Below, one piece after another: positions 1-6,851 of a DNA stretch of 9,599 nt. The stretch is from JBGPOS01 sp041488155. Its GTDB lineage: Bacteria > Chloroflexota > Dehalococcoidia > Tepidiformales > Tepidiformaceae. The DNA lies in contig JBGPOS010000098.1 of assembly GCA_041488155.1 (NCBI GenBank), positions 1-9,599 on the forward strand. Direction: 5' to 3'. The notes beneath the pieces were generated by a model. It ran no database searches and was not told the DNA's origin. It saw only the letters and a program-made list of their open reading frames with translations. The position numbers and the translations under genes were made by a program. Every line of letters begins with the position of its first letter. Positions within the stretch are counted from its first letter, which is position 1.

Positions 1-2
1 CC

Positions 3-1193
3 ATCTCGGCCAGCAGCTGGTGGAAGGACAGTCTCGACAAGATTGAGACACCCGACAACAAGACACTTACGTTTACCCTGAAGCAAATCGACGCCTGGTC
101 GTTCAGCTCGACCAACGCCGGCAGCCCGATCTCGAGCTCCATCATCCCGGAGGAGATCGCGAAAGCCCCCGATTTCATGGACAAGGAGCTGATCGGCAGC
201 GGCCGCTACCAGTTCGTGAGCCACGAGAACGGCGCGAACTTCAAGATAAAGCGGTTCGACAAGTGGCGGATCAAGGGCGAGCCGTGGCTCGCCGGCATCG
301 ACTACAAGCTCATCCAAGAACAGGCCGCGGCGCTGGCCGCCTTCTCGTCCCAGCAGATCGATAGCGTCGCCCCCAACAACAAGCTGGAACGCGACCAGTT
401 GGACCAGAAGCACGGGAAAGCGATCGAGATCGACAACGACCTGAGCGCCAGCATCTGGACTCTCGAGGGCCGGGCCGACGGCCCTTGGGCCGATCCACGA
501 GTCCGCCAGGCCGTAAACATGGCCATCGACCGCAACGAGTTCATCGCACTCATGAACTTCGGCGACGGCCAGGTGAGTGGGCCGATTCCGCCCGGCTTCA
601 AGAGCTACGCGCTCGATGAGAAGGAACTCGCCACCCTCCTCAAGTTCGACGCTGCTGAAGCGAGGAAGTTGTTGGCAGCAACGTCCTTCGACACCTCGAA
701 GGAGTTCGAGCTCAAGTTCTACGTGCCCGGAGACCGTCCCGCCCAGTTCGCTCAAATCGTCCAGTCGCAGCTCCAGAAGAACCTCGGACTGAAGATCAAG
801 CTCGTGGGCGAGGACTTCGGGACCTGGCTGCAAAAGTCACTCTACGGTTCGAACTTCAGCGGCTTCATCACCTACCCGACCCTTTCTTATGACGACCCAA
901 GCAGCTACGTCGGGTCGTACACGAAGTCGATCGGCGGGCGGGAGAACTGGTCGAAGTTCTTCGACGACGAGCTCGATGCTCTTGTCAACAAGCAGAAACA
1001 GATCCTCGACGACAGGCTGCGGATCGAAGCCATCAAAGACATCCAGCGAAAGGCCCTCGCCAAGGCCGCGCCGTTCCTGCCCATCTTCGTGGCCATCACC
1101 AGCACGGCCACCTGGGGCTACGTCAAAGGACGGGTCCGGGGCCGGGGAAGCTACGGACTCTTCACCGGCCAGGCCTACATCGACAAGTCCTAG
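3..1193 (+). CDS. ABC transporter solute-binding protein, family 5 (3' part)
   Basis: Extracytoplasmic binding protein that would capture a peptide or similar solute and deliver it to the two permeases encoded just downstream. The reading frame is open from base 3 and ends in TAG at 1191-1193, giving 396 visible residues; the family is usually 500-600 residues, so the N-terminus with its signal peptide lies before the window. The ATG at 177 is an internal methionine, because in-frame coding continues upstream of it with typical content (a Leu-Thr-Phe-Thr-Leu strand, then a PEEI segment). The family hallmark is the stretch at about 489-600, DPRVRQAVNMAIDRNEF followed by a GPIPPG turn, as in DppA/OppA-type proteins. 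The visible C-terminus is typical of the family and looks complete. It lies 14 nt before the first permease gene, so the genes are probably co-transcribed. The substrate cannot be told from sequence; dipeptide, oligopeptide, nickel and sugar binders share this fold. Confidence 0.9.
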   Translation: MSASSWWKDSLDKIETPDNKTLTFTLKQIDAWSFSSTNAGSPISSSIIPEEIAKAPDFMDKELIGSGRYQFVSHENGANFKIKRFDKWRIKGEPWLAGIDYKLIQEQAAALAAFSSQQIDSVAPNNKLERDQLDQKHGKAIEIDNDLSASIWTLEGRADGPWADPRVRQAVNMAIDRNEFIALMNFGDGQVSGPIPPGFKSYALDEKELATLLKFDAAEARKLLAATSFDTSKEFELKFYVPGDRPAQFAQIVQSQLQKNLGLKIKLVGEDFGTWLQKSLYGSNFSGFITYPTLSYDDPSSYVGSYTKSIGGRENWSKFFDDELDALVNKQKQILDDRLRIEAIKDIQRKALAKAAPFLPIFVAITSTATWGYVKGRVRGRGSYGLFTGQAYIDKS

Positions 1194-1207
1194 GCTGGCG
1201 AACCTTC

Positions 1208-2158
1208 ATGCGCCAGTACGCCCTCCGCCGGCTCGCATTTCTGCCGGTCATCGCGATCGCCGTCTCGCTGATCACCTTCCTGACCTTGCGGCTGCCCATC
1301 TCCGATGACCCCGCGTTGCTCCTCGCCGGGCAACAGGCGCCCAAGGACCAGGTGGAAGCGATCCGCAAAGATCTCGGCCTCGACGACCCGCTGCCTGTGC
1401 AATTCGCCCACTGGATGGCCGACCTGGCACGGGGTGACTTCGGCGAAACGTTCCGCGGCAAGCAGCCCGTCTGGCCCGAAGTGAAGAACCGGATGCCGGT
1501 TACCTTCGAAATCCTGCTCCTTTCGGTGGTCTTTAGCACGGTGATTGGCGTCTCGCTCGGCATTGCCACGGCCGTCAAGCAGAACACCCCGCTGGACTAC
1601 GGCTTTCGTATCTTCGCCGTCTTCGGCCAGTCGATTCCCGAGTTCTTCTTACTTGTGCTGTTGATCGTGCTGCCGTCGCTCTGGTGGAACTACTCACCTC
1701 CGGTGGGCGGGCACATCTCGTTCTTTGAGGATCCGCTCACGAACTTACGGCTGTATCTGCCGCCGACCCTCATGCTGGCGGTCGGCGGGTCGGCCGGGAT
1801 GATGCGCCTGACTCGTTCCACGATGCTCGAAGTCCTCCGCCAGGACTACGTCCGCACCGCGCGAGCCAAGGGACTCCCGGCGCGCTCGGTCATCCTCCGG
1901 CACGGACTGCGCAACGCAAGCATCCCCATCGTCACAGTCGTTGGCGGACACATCACGGCGCTGTTCTTCGGTTCGCTCATCCTCGAACAGATCTTCAGCA
2001 TCAACGGCATCGGCCAGTTCTTCTTCCAGTCAGTGCTCCAGCGCGACTTCCCCGTCATTCAGTTCCTGGTTGTGTATTCCGCCCTGCTGGTCGTGACCAT
2101 GAACCTGATCATCGACCTTTCCTACGCCGTGCTTGACCCCCGCGTGAAGTACCGCTAA
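1208..2158 (+). CDS. Oligopeptide-type ABC transporter permease, DppB-like
   Basis: Inner-membrane permease that forms half of the translocation channel of a peptide/nickel-type ABC importer. The 316 residues match the usual DppB/OppB length. Visible parts: a first membrane helix at about 9-28; the characteristic extracytoplasmic segment at about 40-95 (KDLGLDDPLPVQF, then an ARGDFGET motif); further helices near 101-123, 135-157, 182-202, 240-262 and 283-305; and the EAA loop that contacts the ATPase at about 213-240 (DYVRTARAKG, then LRHGLRNA). The C-terminal LDPRVKYR is typical of the family. ATG at 1208 is the natural start because the first helix begins a few residues later, although the 14 nt before it hold no clear Shine-Dalgarno, so translation may depend on coupling to the upstream gene. 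Its TAA overlaps the next ATG by one base. Substrate unknown. Confidence 0.95.
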   Translation: MRQYALRRLAFLPVIAIAVSLITFLTLRLPISDDPALLLAGQQAPKDQVEAIRKDLGLDDPLPVQFAHWMADLARGDFGETFRGKQPVWPEVKNRMPVTFEILLLSVVFSTVIGVSLGIATAVKQNTPLDYGFRIFAVFGQSIPEFFLLVLLIVLPSLWWNYSPPVGGHISFFEDPLTNLRLYLPPTLMLAVGGSAGMMRLTRSTMLEVLRQDYVRTARAKGLPARSVILRHGLRNASIPIVTVVGGHITALFFGSLILEQIFSINGIGQFFFQSVLQRDFPVIQFLVVYSALLVVTMNLIIDLSYAVLDPRVKYR

Positions 2159-3057
2159 TGGCGACGCGCGTGCTGGGGCGAGGCCTCGACCTCGGAGTGC
2201 GAACCGAAGGGCCGAACAGGGTGCGACGCCTTGCCCGCCTGGCTCGTCAGCATCCTGCCGGTGTGTTCGGGCTTGTGGTCCTCGTCCTGTTCGTGGTGAT
2301 GGGCGTCTTCGGGGGGCAGATCGCCCCCTACGACCCCCGCGAGCTGCGCACCGGCACCCAGCTCGGCGGTCCGTCGTGGGAGCATCCGTTCGGGCTGAAT
2401 TCGCTCGGGCAGGACGTGCTCAGCCGTGTGATCGCCGGCGCCCGGATCTCGCTCATCATCTCGAGCGCCGCGATTTTCATCGGCGCCGGGGCAGGCTCGT
2501 TCCTCGGCATCCTCGGCGGCTACTACGGGCGATGGGTGGACTACCTGATCCAGCGCTCAGGCGAAGCCTTCGCCGCCTTCCCCGGCCTTATCCTTTACTT
2601 CCTCCTGCTCGGGGCGTTCGGCCGTGGGCCCAAGACGATCGTGATCGCTATCGCGATCGGCGCCCTCTTCGGCGGCTCCCGGGTCTTGCGGGCGGCCACG
2701 ATCGTGGAGCGGCACAGCACCTACGTCGAAGCCGCGAGGGCGGTCGGCTGCTCGGAACACCGCATCTTCTTCCGCCACGTGATGCCGAACCTGCTGCCGC
2801 TGACGGTCATCCTCATGAGCGGCGCGCTCGGCGGCGCGATCCTCGCCGAGTCAGCGCTCGCCTTCCTCGGCCTGGGCGTCGCTCCCGGCACACCCAGTTG
2901 GGGCATCGACATGAGCGGTAACAACCTGTCGTTCGCTCGACTCGGCTACTGGCACGTGGTGGTCTTCCCCGGTATCGCGATCAGCCTCGTGGTGCTCGGC
3001 TCGAACCTCCTCGGGGATTCCTTGCGGGACATCTGGGATCCGCGTCTGCGGCGTTAG
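2158..3057 (+). CDS. Oligopeptide-type ABC transporter permease, DppC-like
   Basis: Partner permease that completes the membrane channel of the importer. The 299 residues fit the DppC/OppC family. Visible parts: a cytoplasmic N-tail with basic residues; a first helix at about 36-54; the family signature at about 76-99 (HPFGLNSLGQDVLSR then VIAGARISL); the EAA loop at about 189-211 (YVEAARAVG, then FFRHVMPN); a late motif ESALAFLGLG at 231-240; and the C-terminal LRDIWDPRLRR. The start ATG overlaps the TAA of the upstream permease (TAATG), a typical coupling arrangement. A GTG at 2221 is an alternative start, 9 nt after AAGGG, and would remove 21 non-conserved residues. No ATP-binding subunit follows; the ATPases must be encoded upstream of the window or elsewhere. 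The stop codon overlaps the stop of the convergent minus-strand gene. Confidence 0.95.
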   Translation: MATRVLGRGLDLGVRTEGPNRVRRLARLARQHPAGVFGLVVLVLFVVMGVFGGQIAPYDPRELRTGTQLGGPSWEHPFGLNSLGQDVLSRVIAGARISLIISSAAIFIGAGAGSFLGILGGYYGRWVDYLIQRSGEAFAAFPGLILYFLLLGAFGRGPKTIVIAIAIGALFGGSRVLRAATIVERHSTYVEAARAVGCSEHRIFFRHVMPNLLPLTVILMSGALGGAILAESALAFLGLGVAPGTPSWGIDMSGNNLSFARLGYWHVVVFPGIAISLVVLGSNLLGDSLRDIWDPRLRR

Positions 3058-3455
3058 CTGCGCCGGGGTTGGCCTCTGGTGCCGACGACCTGGGAGCGCC
3101 TCCCCGGCGAGAGCCATCCGGTAACGCGGGCCGCCCCAACGCTGGCAACGGCAACAAGCGCGACCGCTGCGAGAGGCTCCCACCACGCCATGGCCCTGCC
3201 GTTTGCCGCCCAGAGCGCTCCCCAGGTGAACCCGACGCCCGCCGCGGCGCCGGCCGCCAAGATGAGCAGGCCCGAGAAGCTGCGCGCTGGCGCCCTGGCC
3301 AGCCGCAGTGCGATGACAGGGAAGGCGGTCGCTGTCACGTAGATGAGGCCGACCGCGATGGCGAAGAGCCAGCCCTGGTCGAGGGCGCCCGCGACGATGT
3401 GCAGGGCGAAGCTCGCCGCGAACAGGGCAGACGCTCCCGCCAACCCCCGCGCCAC
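3054..3455 (-). CDS. Small four-helix integral membrane protein, unknown function
   Basis: I do not recognise this protein. Read from the GTG at 3455 it has 133 residues, very rich in Ala, Gly and Val, with four apparent membrane helices (numbered from the GTG at 3461: about 5-27, 30-52, 62-86 and 94-116) and a basic C-terminal tail with several Arg. Charged residues inside the helices are scarce, and no catalytic or binding motif stands out. It is the last gene of the minus-strand run after dnaJ, prmA and rsmE, 36 nt behind rsmE, so it is probably read as part of that unit. Two GTG codons compete as start: 3461 touches the GGAGG directly, while 3455 lies 6 nt behind it and is preferred. The TAA stop at 3056-3054 overlaps the stop of the DppC-like gene. 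That it is a real gene is supported by the strong ribosome binding site, operon position and coherent hydrophobic pattern. The GC-rich plus-strand frames opposite it show no family signature. Confidence 0.65.
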   Translation of the reverse strand: MARGLAGASALFAASFALHIVAGALDQGWLFAIAVGLIYVTATAFPVIALRLARAPARSFSGLLILAAGAAAGVGFTWGALWAANGRAMAWWEPLAAVALVAVASVGAARVTGWLSPGRRSQVVGTRGQPRRS

Positions 3456-3461
3456 TTTCAC

Positions 3462-3466
3462 CCTCC
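3462..3466 (-). promoter_or_regulatory. Shine-Dalgarno that decides the start of the small membrane protein
   Basis: Read on the minus strand the sequence is GGAGG-GTG-AAA-GTG-GCG. The GGAGG at 3466-3462 has zero spacing to the first GTG (3461) and 6 nt to the second (3455), so initiation at the second is favoured. It is among the best Shine-Dalgarno sequences in the window. Confidence 0.6.
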
Positions 3467-3497
3467 GAGGATAGCCAGACGCGAGATACCGTCGCCC

Positions 3498-4217
3498 TCA
3501 GACTCGCCCGGCGCGGATCAGGCCGACGGCGACCACGGCAGCCGTCTCGGTGCGGAGCACGTTCGGCCCGAACGAGACGGCGACGCCTCCCCGCGCGCGA
3601 GCGCGCGTCAGCTCTTCGGCGCTGAACCCGCCTTCGGGGCCAATCGCGATTGCCACCCGCCCTTGGGGCGGCACCAGGACCGCGGCTTCGGGCCAGGGGC
3701 GGCCTTCGCGGTCGCCGACGAACAGGCCGCCGCGATGCCGAGCGATGAGCTCCTCGAAGCGGGCGGGAGGCTCAATCACCGCGAGATGGAGGCGGCCGCA
3801 CTGCTCGGCCGCTTCGATGGCGATCCGCTCCCAACGGTCTGCGCGCGCCGTCGAACTTCCCTCGCCCCGCGCAGCGTGGTCACTCACCAGCGGCCGGATG
3901 ATGTCGACGCCCGCCTCGACGCACTTCTCGACCGCCCAGTCGAAACGGTTCGGCCTTACCAGCCCGATCCAGGCCTCGACCACCAGCAGCGGCGGCGGCT
4001 CTTGCCTCGCCACGTCGGACACCACCGCCTGGAGGTACGACCGGCTTACCGCAGATACGGCAGCCCGCCACTCGCGGCCGTCCCCCGAGAAGAGCCGGAA
4101 CTCGTCCCCTGATCGGAGGCGCATGACGCCCGCGAGACGCTTGGCCTGCTCTCCGTCGAGGACGAGCGGGCCGGCAGCTATGTGCCCCGGGCGGTAGAGG
4201 CGTGGGACGTGGGCCAC
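3498..4217 (-). CDS. rsmE: 16S rRNA (uracil-1498-N3)-methyltransferase RsmE
   Basis: Cytoplasmic SPOUT-fold methyltransferase that uses S-adenosylmethionine to methylate N3 of U1498 in 16S rRNA of the assembled small subunit. At 239 residues it has the normal family length. An N-terminal PUA-like domain (about 1-70) begins with a PRLYRPG segment and includes the HxR-like GVMRLRSGDEF strand. The catalytic trefoil-knot domain carries EKCVEAGVDIIRPL (97-110), the AIEAAEQCGR helix (133-142), the SAM-binding loop IGPEGGFSAEE (192-202) and the closing LRTETA (221-226), all diagnostic. The start is GTG at 4217, 9 nt after the prmA stop, preceded by an AGGA/GAGGG stretch that overlaps that stop. Gene order dnaJ-prmA-rsmE is a recurrent arrangement and supports the call. 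Confidence 0.96.
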   Translation of the reverse strand: MAHVPRLYRPGHIAAGPLVLDGEQAKRLAGVMRLRSGDEFRLFSGDGREWRAAVSAVSRSYLQAVVSDVARQEPPPLLVVEAWIGLVRPNRFDWAVEKCVEAGVDIIRPLVSDHAARGEGSSTARADRWERIAIEAAEQCGRLHLAVIEPPARFEELIARHRGGLFVGDREGRPWPEAAVLVPPQGRVAIAIGPEGGFSAEELTRARARGGVAVSFGPNVLRTETAAVVAVGLIRAGRV

Positions 4218-4226
4218 GCCCTCATC

Positions 4227-5132
4227 CTACCCCGCCGCGGACAGGCGACTCAGTTCGAGCAGGCACCAATCGCGCTCGTGCCGCATCGCCGTGAGCCCGA
4301 AGCCCACGGCGGCCAGCGCGTCCCGGACCCGGGTTGCGTCGTCGCTCAAGATCCCGCTGACCACAAGGCTGCCCCCTGGGCCTGTCACTGCGGCGAACGC
4401 CGCCGCGAGGCCCACGTTTGCATCGGTGCTGATGTTGGCAACGACGAGGTCGAAGCGCCCGTCGTGGTCCGCCCCGAGGGTGCCGCTTTCGACCCGCACC
4501 TCCGGGCCGATGCCATTCTCGCGGCAGTTGGCCCGCGCCACCTCGACAGCGATCGGGTCTATGTCGAACGCCAGCACCGAACGGGCCCCCAGTCGGGCTG
4601 CCGCGATAGCGAGGATGCCCGAACCGGTTCCAACGTCCAGGACCGCCGTTCCCGGCCGCACGAGGTCATCGAGGGCTGCGAGGCAGAGGCGGGTTGTCTC
4701 GTGGTGGCCCGTCCCGAACGCCTGCCCGGGATCGAGGCGAATCGCGACCTGGCCCGGAGCCACCTCGTGCTCGATCCACGAGGGCACGATCACAAGGCGG
4801 CCGCCGTAGTCGACCACGCCGAAGAACTCGCGCCAGGTCACCGCCCAGTCCTCTTCGTACAGGGGCCGCGCGACGAGCTCGACCGCCGGGAAGGCCGCCA
4901 TCGCCTGGCGGAGGTCGTCGGTCAGGACGGCGCCAAGCTCGCTGCTCGGCAGGTAGGCGCGTACCACGACGGGCTCGTCGTGCCGCACCCGGAAGCCCAT
5001 CTCTGGCCCGAGGATGTCGATAGCCTCCTCGATCGTGATGCCGCCCGGAGAGACATCGCGCATCAGCGCGCTCACTGCTTCAAGGTCGGCCGGAGGCACA
5101 TGGGCGGTGATCTCAAACCAAAGGCCGGTCAC
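4227..5132 (-). CDS. prmA: Ribosomal protein L11 methyltransferase PrmA
   Basis: Cytoplasmic SAM-dependent methyltransferase expected to methylate ribosomal protein L11 at lysine and N-terminal amines. The 301 residues match the family. The N-terminal ferredoxin-like substrate-recognition domain (about 1-60) is followed by the linker motif EEDWAVTWREFF (93-104) and the class I methyltransferase domain. Diagnostic blocks are LDPGQAFGTGHHETT (133-147), SAM motif I DVGTGSGIL (166-174), the acidic ribose-binding end of strand 2, FDIDP (189-193), and the catalytic-loop strand VANIS (231-235), where many PrmA proteins have NIL. The start is GTG at 5132, 4 nt behind the dnaJ stop, with only a weak purine stretch before it, so translation is probably coupled to dnaJ. 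Rather acidic and Ala/Val-rich, as expected in a GC-rich genome. Confidence 0.95.
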   Translation of the reverse strand: MTGLWFEITAHVPPADLEAVSALMRDVSPGGITIEEAIDILGPEMGFRVRHDEPVVVRAYLPSSELGAVLTDDLRQAMAAFPAVELVARPLYEEDWAVTWREFFGVVDYGGRLVIVPSWIEHEVAPGQVAIRLDPGQAFGTGHHETTRLCLAALDDLVRPGTAVLDVGTGSGILAIAAARLGARSVLAFDIDPIAVEVARANCRENGIGPEVRVESGTLGADHDGRFDLVVANISTDANVGLAAAFAAVTGPGGSLVVSGILSDDATRVRDALAAVGFGLTAMRHERDWCLLELSRLSAAG

Positions 5133-5136
5133 GCGC

Positions 5137-6276
5137 CTAGCCCGCGACGGCGTCGCGGATACGTTCGAAGAACCCTCTGTTCTTGCGTGGGAGGGCTGGT
5201 GTGCCCATGGTCAGCGCCAGCTTTTCGAGCAGCTCGCGCTGTTCGTCTGTGAGCTCTTCGGGGATGACCGCCGCGATCCGCACCACCATGTCTCCCCGTC
5301 CACTGCCTCGCAGGTGGGGCACGCCTTTGCCACGCAGGACGAAGTCTTCGCCGGTTTGCGTCCCGGGCGGGACATCGAACTCCGTTTCACCGTCGAGCGT
5401 GGGGATCGAGATGCGCGCGCCGAGGGCTGCCTGGGCGATATTGATCGGCAGTTCGAGGAGGATGTGATCGTCCACTCTATGGAACCGCTGATGGTCGGCC
5501 ACCGACAGCACAACGTAGAGGTTGCCCGGCTCTCCTCCGCGGCCACCCGCCTCACCTTCGCCCGTCAGCCGGATCTGGGCTTCATCGTCGACCCCTGCCG
5601 GGACGGTAACGCGGATGTGACGCTGCTTCCGTTCGCGCCCGCTGCCGCGGCATTCACTGCAAGGGTTGGCGACGATCCGGCCCTCGCCCTGGCAGCGCCC
5701 GCAGGCGGAAACGTTCACAAACTGGCCGAAGATGCTCTGCTGGGAGCGGCGGAGTTCGCCCGCGCCGTTGCATTCGGGACAGATCGAAAGGTCGGTACCC
5801 GGCTCGGCGCCCTTGCCCGCGCAGCGTTCGCAGCGCTCGAAGCGGGTGTACTCGATGTCCTTCTCGACCCCGAAGACAGCCTCTTCGAACGTCAGTTTCA
5901 GGTTGTAGCGCAGGTCAGCGCCGCGAGCAGGGCCGCGCCGCCGGCGGCCGTTCCTCGAGCCGCCACCGAAGAACGCATCGAAGATGTCGCCGAACCCTTC
6001 GAAATTGGAGAAGCCTTCGAAGCCCTGGGGGCCTCCACCGTTCGAGCCATCGACCCCGGCGTGCCCGAAGCGGTCGTAGAGGGCCCGCTTCTCCGGGTCC
6101 GAGAGGACCTCGTAGGCGGTGTTTATCTCTTTGAACCGCTCCGCGGCGTCGCCCGATGGATTCCGATCTGGGTGGAACTCCATGGCGAGGCGCCGGTAGG
6201 CCTTTTTCAGGTCCGGCGGCGAAGCGCCCCGGTCGACGCCGAGAACTTCGTAATAGTCCTTCTGTCCAGTGGGCAT
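5137..6276 (-). CDS. dnaJ: Chaperone protein DnaJ (type I Hsp40)
   Basis: Cytosolic co-chaperone that binds unfolded substrates, delivers them to DnaK and stimulates its ATPase. All parts of a full-length type I protein are present in 379 residues: a J domain at about 6-70 with the essential HPD at 35-37; a short Gly/Phe linker at about 79-106; a zinc-binding domain with four complete CxxCxGxG repeats starting at Cys149, Cys166, Cys192 and Cys206; and two C-terminal beta-domains, including GEAGGRGGEPGNLYV (241-255) and GKGVPHLRGSGRGD (316-329). The start is ATG at 6276, immediately before the J domain, with no clear Shine-Dalgarno. It is first in the minus-strand run and is not preceded by grpE or dnaK; upstream lies a divergent DinB-family gene. 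No CIRCE or HAIR heat-shock operator is visible in the intergenic region. Confidence 0.98.
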   Translation of the reverse strand: MPTGQKDYYEVLGVDRGASPPDLKKAYRRLAMEFHPDRNPSGDAAERFKEINTAYEVLSDPEKRALYDRFGHAGVDGSNGGGPQGFEGFSNFEGFGDIFDAFFGGGSRNGRRRRGPARGADLRYNLKLTFEEAVFGVEKDIEYTRFERCERCAGKGAEPGTDLSICPECNGAGELRRSQQSIFGQFVNVSACGRCQGEGRIVANPCSECRGSGRERKQRHIRVTVPAGVDDEAQIRLTGEGEAGGRGGEPGNLYVVLSVADHQRFHRVDDHILLELPINIAQAALGARISIPTLDGETEFDVPPGTQTGEDFVLRGKGVPHLRGSGRGDMVVRIAAVIPEELTDEQRELLEKLALTMGTPALPRKNRGFFERIRDAVAG

Positions 6277-6285
6277 GCTGCTACC

Positions 6286-6294
6286 ACTGTAACA
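6286..6294 (-). promoter_or_regulatory. Candidate extended -10 element for dnaJ
   Basis: On the minus strand 6294-6286 reads TGTTACAGT, that is TGn followed by TACAGT, which matches four of six bases of TATAAT plus the extended TG. No -35 is recognisable at 16-18 nt upstream. Only 9 nt separate it from the dnaJ ATG, so transcription from it would begin almost at the start codon and yield a leaderless or near-leaderless mRNA, consistent with the missing Shine-Dalgarno. Tentative. Confidence 0.3.
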
Positions 6295-6297
6295 AAA

Positions 6298-6316
6298 CGC
6301 CAGGCTAAGGATGGCG
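6298..6316. repeat. Short inverted repeat CGCCA-N9-TGGCG between dnaJ and the DinB gene
   Basis: Perfect 5-bp arms (6298-6302 and 6312-6316) separated by 9 bases in the divergent intergenic region, just upstream of the candidate dnaJ -10. The spacing resembles CIRCE but the sequence does not. It could be an operator or chance in GC-rich DNA. Confidence 0.25.
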
Positions 6317-6351
6317 CGAGATCATTGGGTTGCCGCGTCCGGCTGCCCCGC

Positions 6352-6356
6352 AGGAG
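6352..6356 (+). promoter_or_regulatory. Shine-Dalgarno that decides the start of the DinB-family gene
   Basis: AGGAG followed by 8 nt and the ATG at 6365. The earlier in-frame ATG at 6311 has only an AAGG touching it, and the 18 extra residues it would add look unlike a DinB N-terminus, so 6365 is preferred. Confidence 0.6.
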
Positions 6357-6364
6357 AATGCGGC

Positions 6365-6838
6365 ATGCCTGCCATCCCGGCCTCCCTCAGGCCTTTGTTC
6401 GAGCTCTTCGTCGCGGGCCCCACACTCGTGCGCGCCGCCGTTGCCGGAATCGACGCTGGTCTCCTCAACCGCCGGCCCCCGGGCGACGATTGGTGCATCC
6501 GCGATGTCATCATCCACCTCTGCGACATGGAGCTCGTGAGGGCGATCCGGGTACGCATGATGCTCGCCGAAGACGCGCCGGCCCTCTCACTCATCGATGA
6601 GAAGATGTGGAAGCGACGCCTCCACTACCTCTGGCGCGACCCCGAAGGCGCACTCTCGCTGTTCCAGCAGACGCGCTACTCGACCGCCGAACTCCTCCAG
6701 CAGTGTGACGCCGCGTCCTGGCAAAGGACGGGGCTGCATCCCGAACGGGGCACGGTAACCATCGCCGACCTGATGACCGCGGGCGTCGCCCACGTCGACA
6801 CGCACCTCAGTCAGATCGAGCAAATGCGCGCGGGCTAG
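6365..6838 (+). CDS. DinB / DUF664-family four-helix metalloprotein
   Basis: Predicted soluble cytoplasmic four-helix bundle of the DinB/YfiT superfamily, whose members bind a divalent metal through three His and include thiol-dependent S-transferases and maleylpyruvate isomerase-type enzymes. From the preferred ATG it has 157 residues, the usual length. The metal-binding candidates are the His in DWCIRDVIIHLCDME (His69 counted from the ATG at 6311) and the pair in AGVAHVDTHLSQIE (His161 and His165), the classic DinB spacing. The start is chosen by an AGGAG 8 nt upstream; the ATG at 6311 would add 18 residues. It is divergent from dnaJ and lies ahead of an MFS gene on the same strand, 122 nt away. 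Substrate and thiol cofactor cannot be inferred; a stress or detoxification role is family-based inference. Confidence 0.85.
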   Translation: MPAIPASLRPLFELFVAGPTLVRAAVAGIDAGLLNRRPPGDDWCIRDVIIHLCDMELVRAIRVRMMLAEDAPALSLIDEKMWKRRLHYLWRDPEGALSLFQQTRYSTAELLQQCDAASWQRTGLHPERGTVTIADLMTAGVAHVDTHLSQIEQMRAG

Positions 6839-6851
6839 CGGCCTTCCACGG

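Noticed and set aside
177..179. ATG at 177 as the start of the binding-protein gene
   Set aside because: The frame is open and family-like back to base 3, and a start here would lack a signal peptide and a third of the protein.
3069..4112. 347-codon plus-strand ORF opposite rsmE and the small membrane protein
   Set aside because: Translation is highly charged and low in hydrophobic residues with no motif, while the minus strand encodes RsmE with IGPEGG and LRTETA.
4182..5252. 356-codon plus-strand ORF opposite prmA
   Set aside because: His/Arg/Asp-rich shadow frame; the PrmA signatures are on the minus strand.
6311..6313. ATG at 6311 as the DinB start
   Set aside because: No spaced Shine-Dalgarno, and the added 18 residues are not DinB-like; ATG 6365 has AGGAG at 8 nt.
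6277..6364. CIRCE or HAIR heat-shock operator upstream of dnaJ
   Set aside because: Neither the TTAGCACTC/GAGTGCTAA arms nor a CTTGAGT/ACTCAAG pair is present on either strand.
5014..6600. 528-codon plus-strand ORF covering all of dnaJ and running past it
   Set aside because: It is antisense to dnaJ, which has every diagnostic domain, and its translation shows Arg/Pro/Ala-rich stretches without any family signature; long antisense frames are expected in GC-rich genes.
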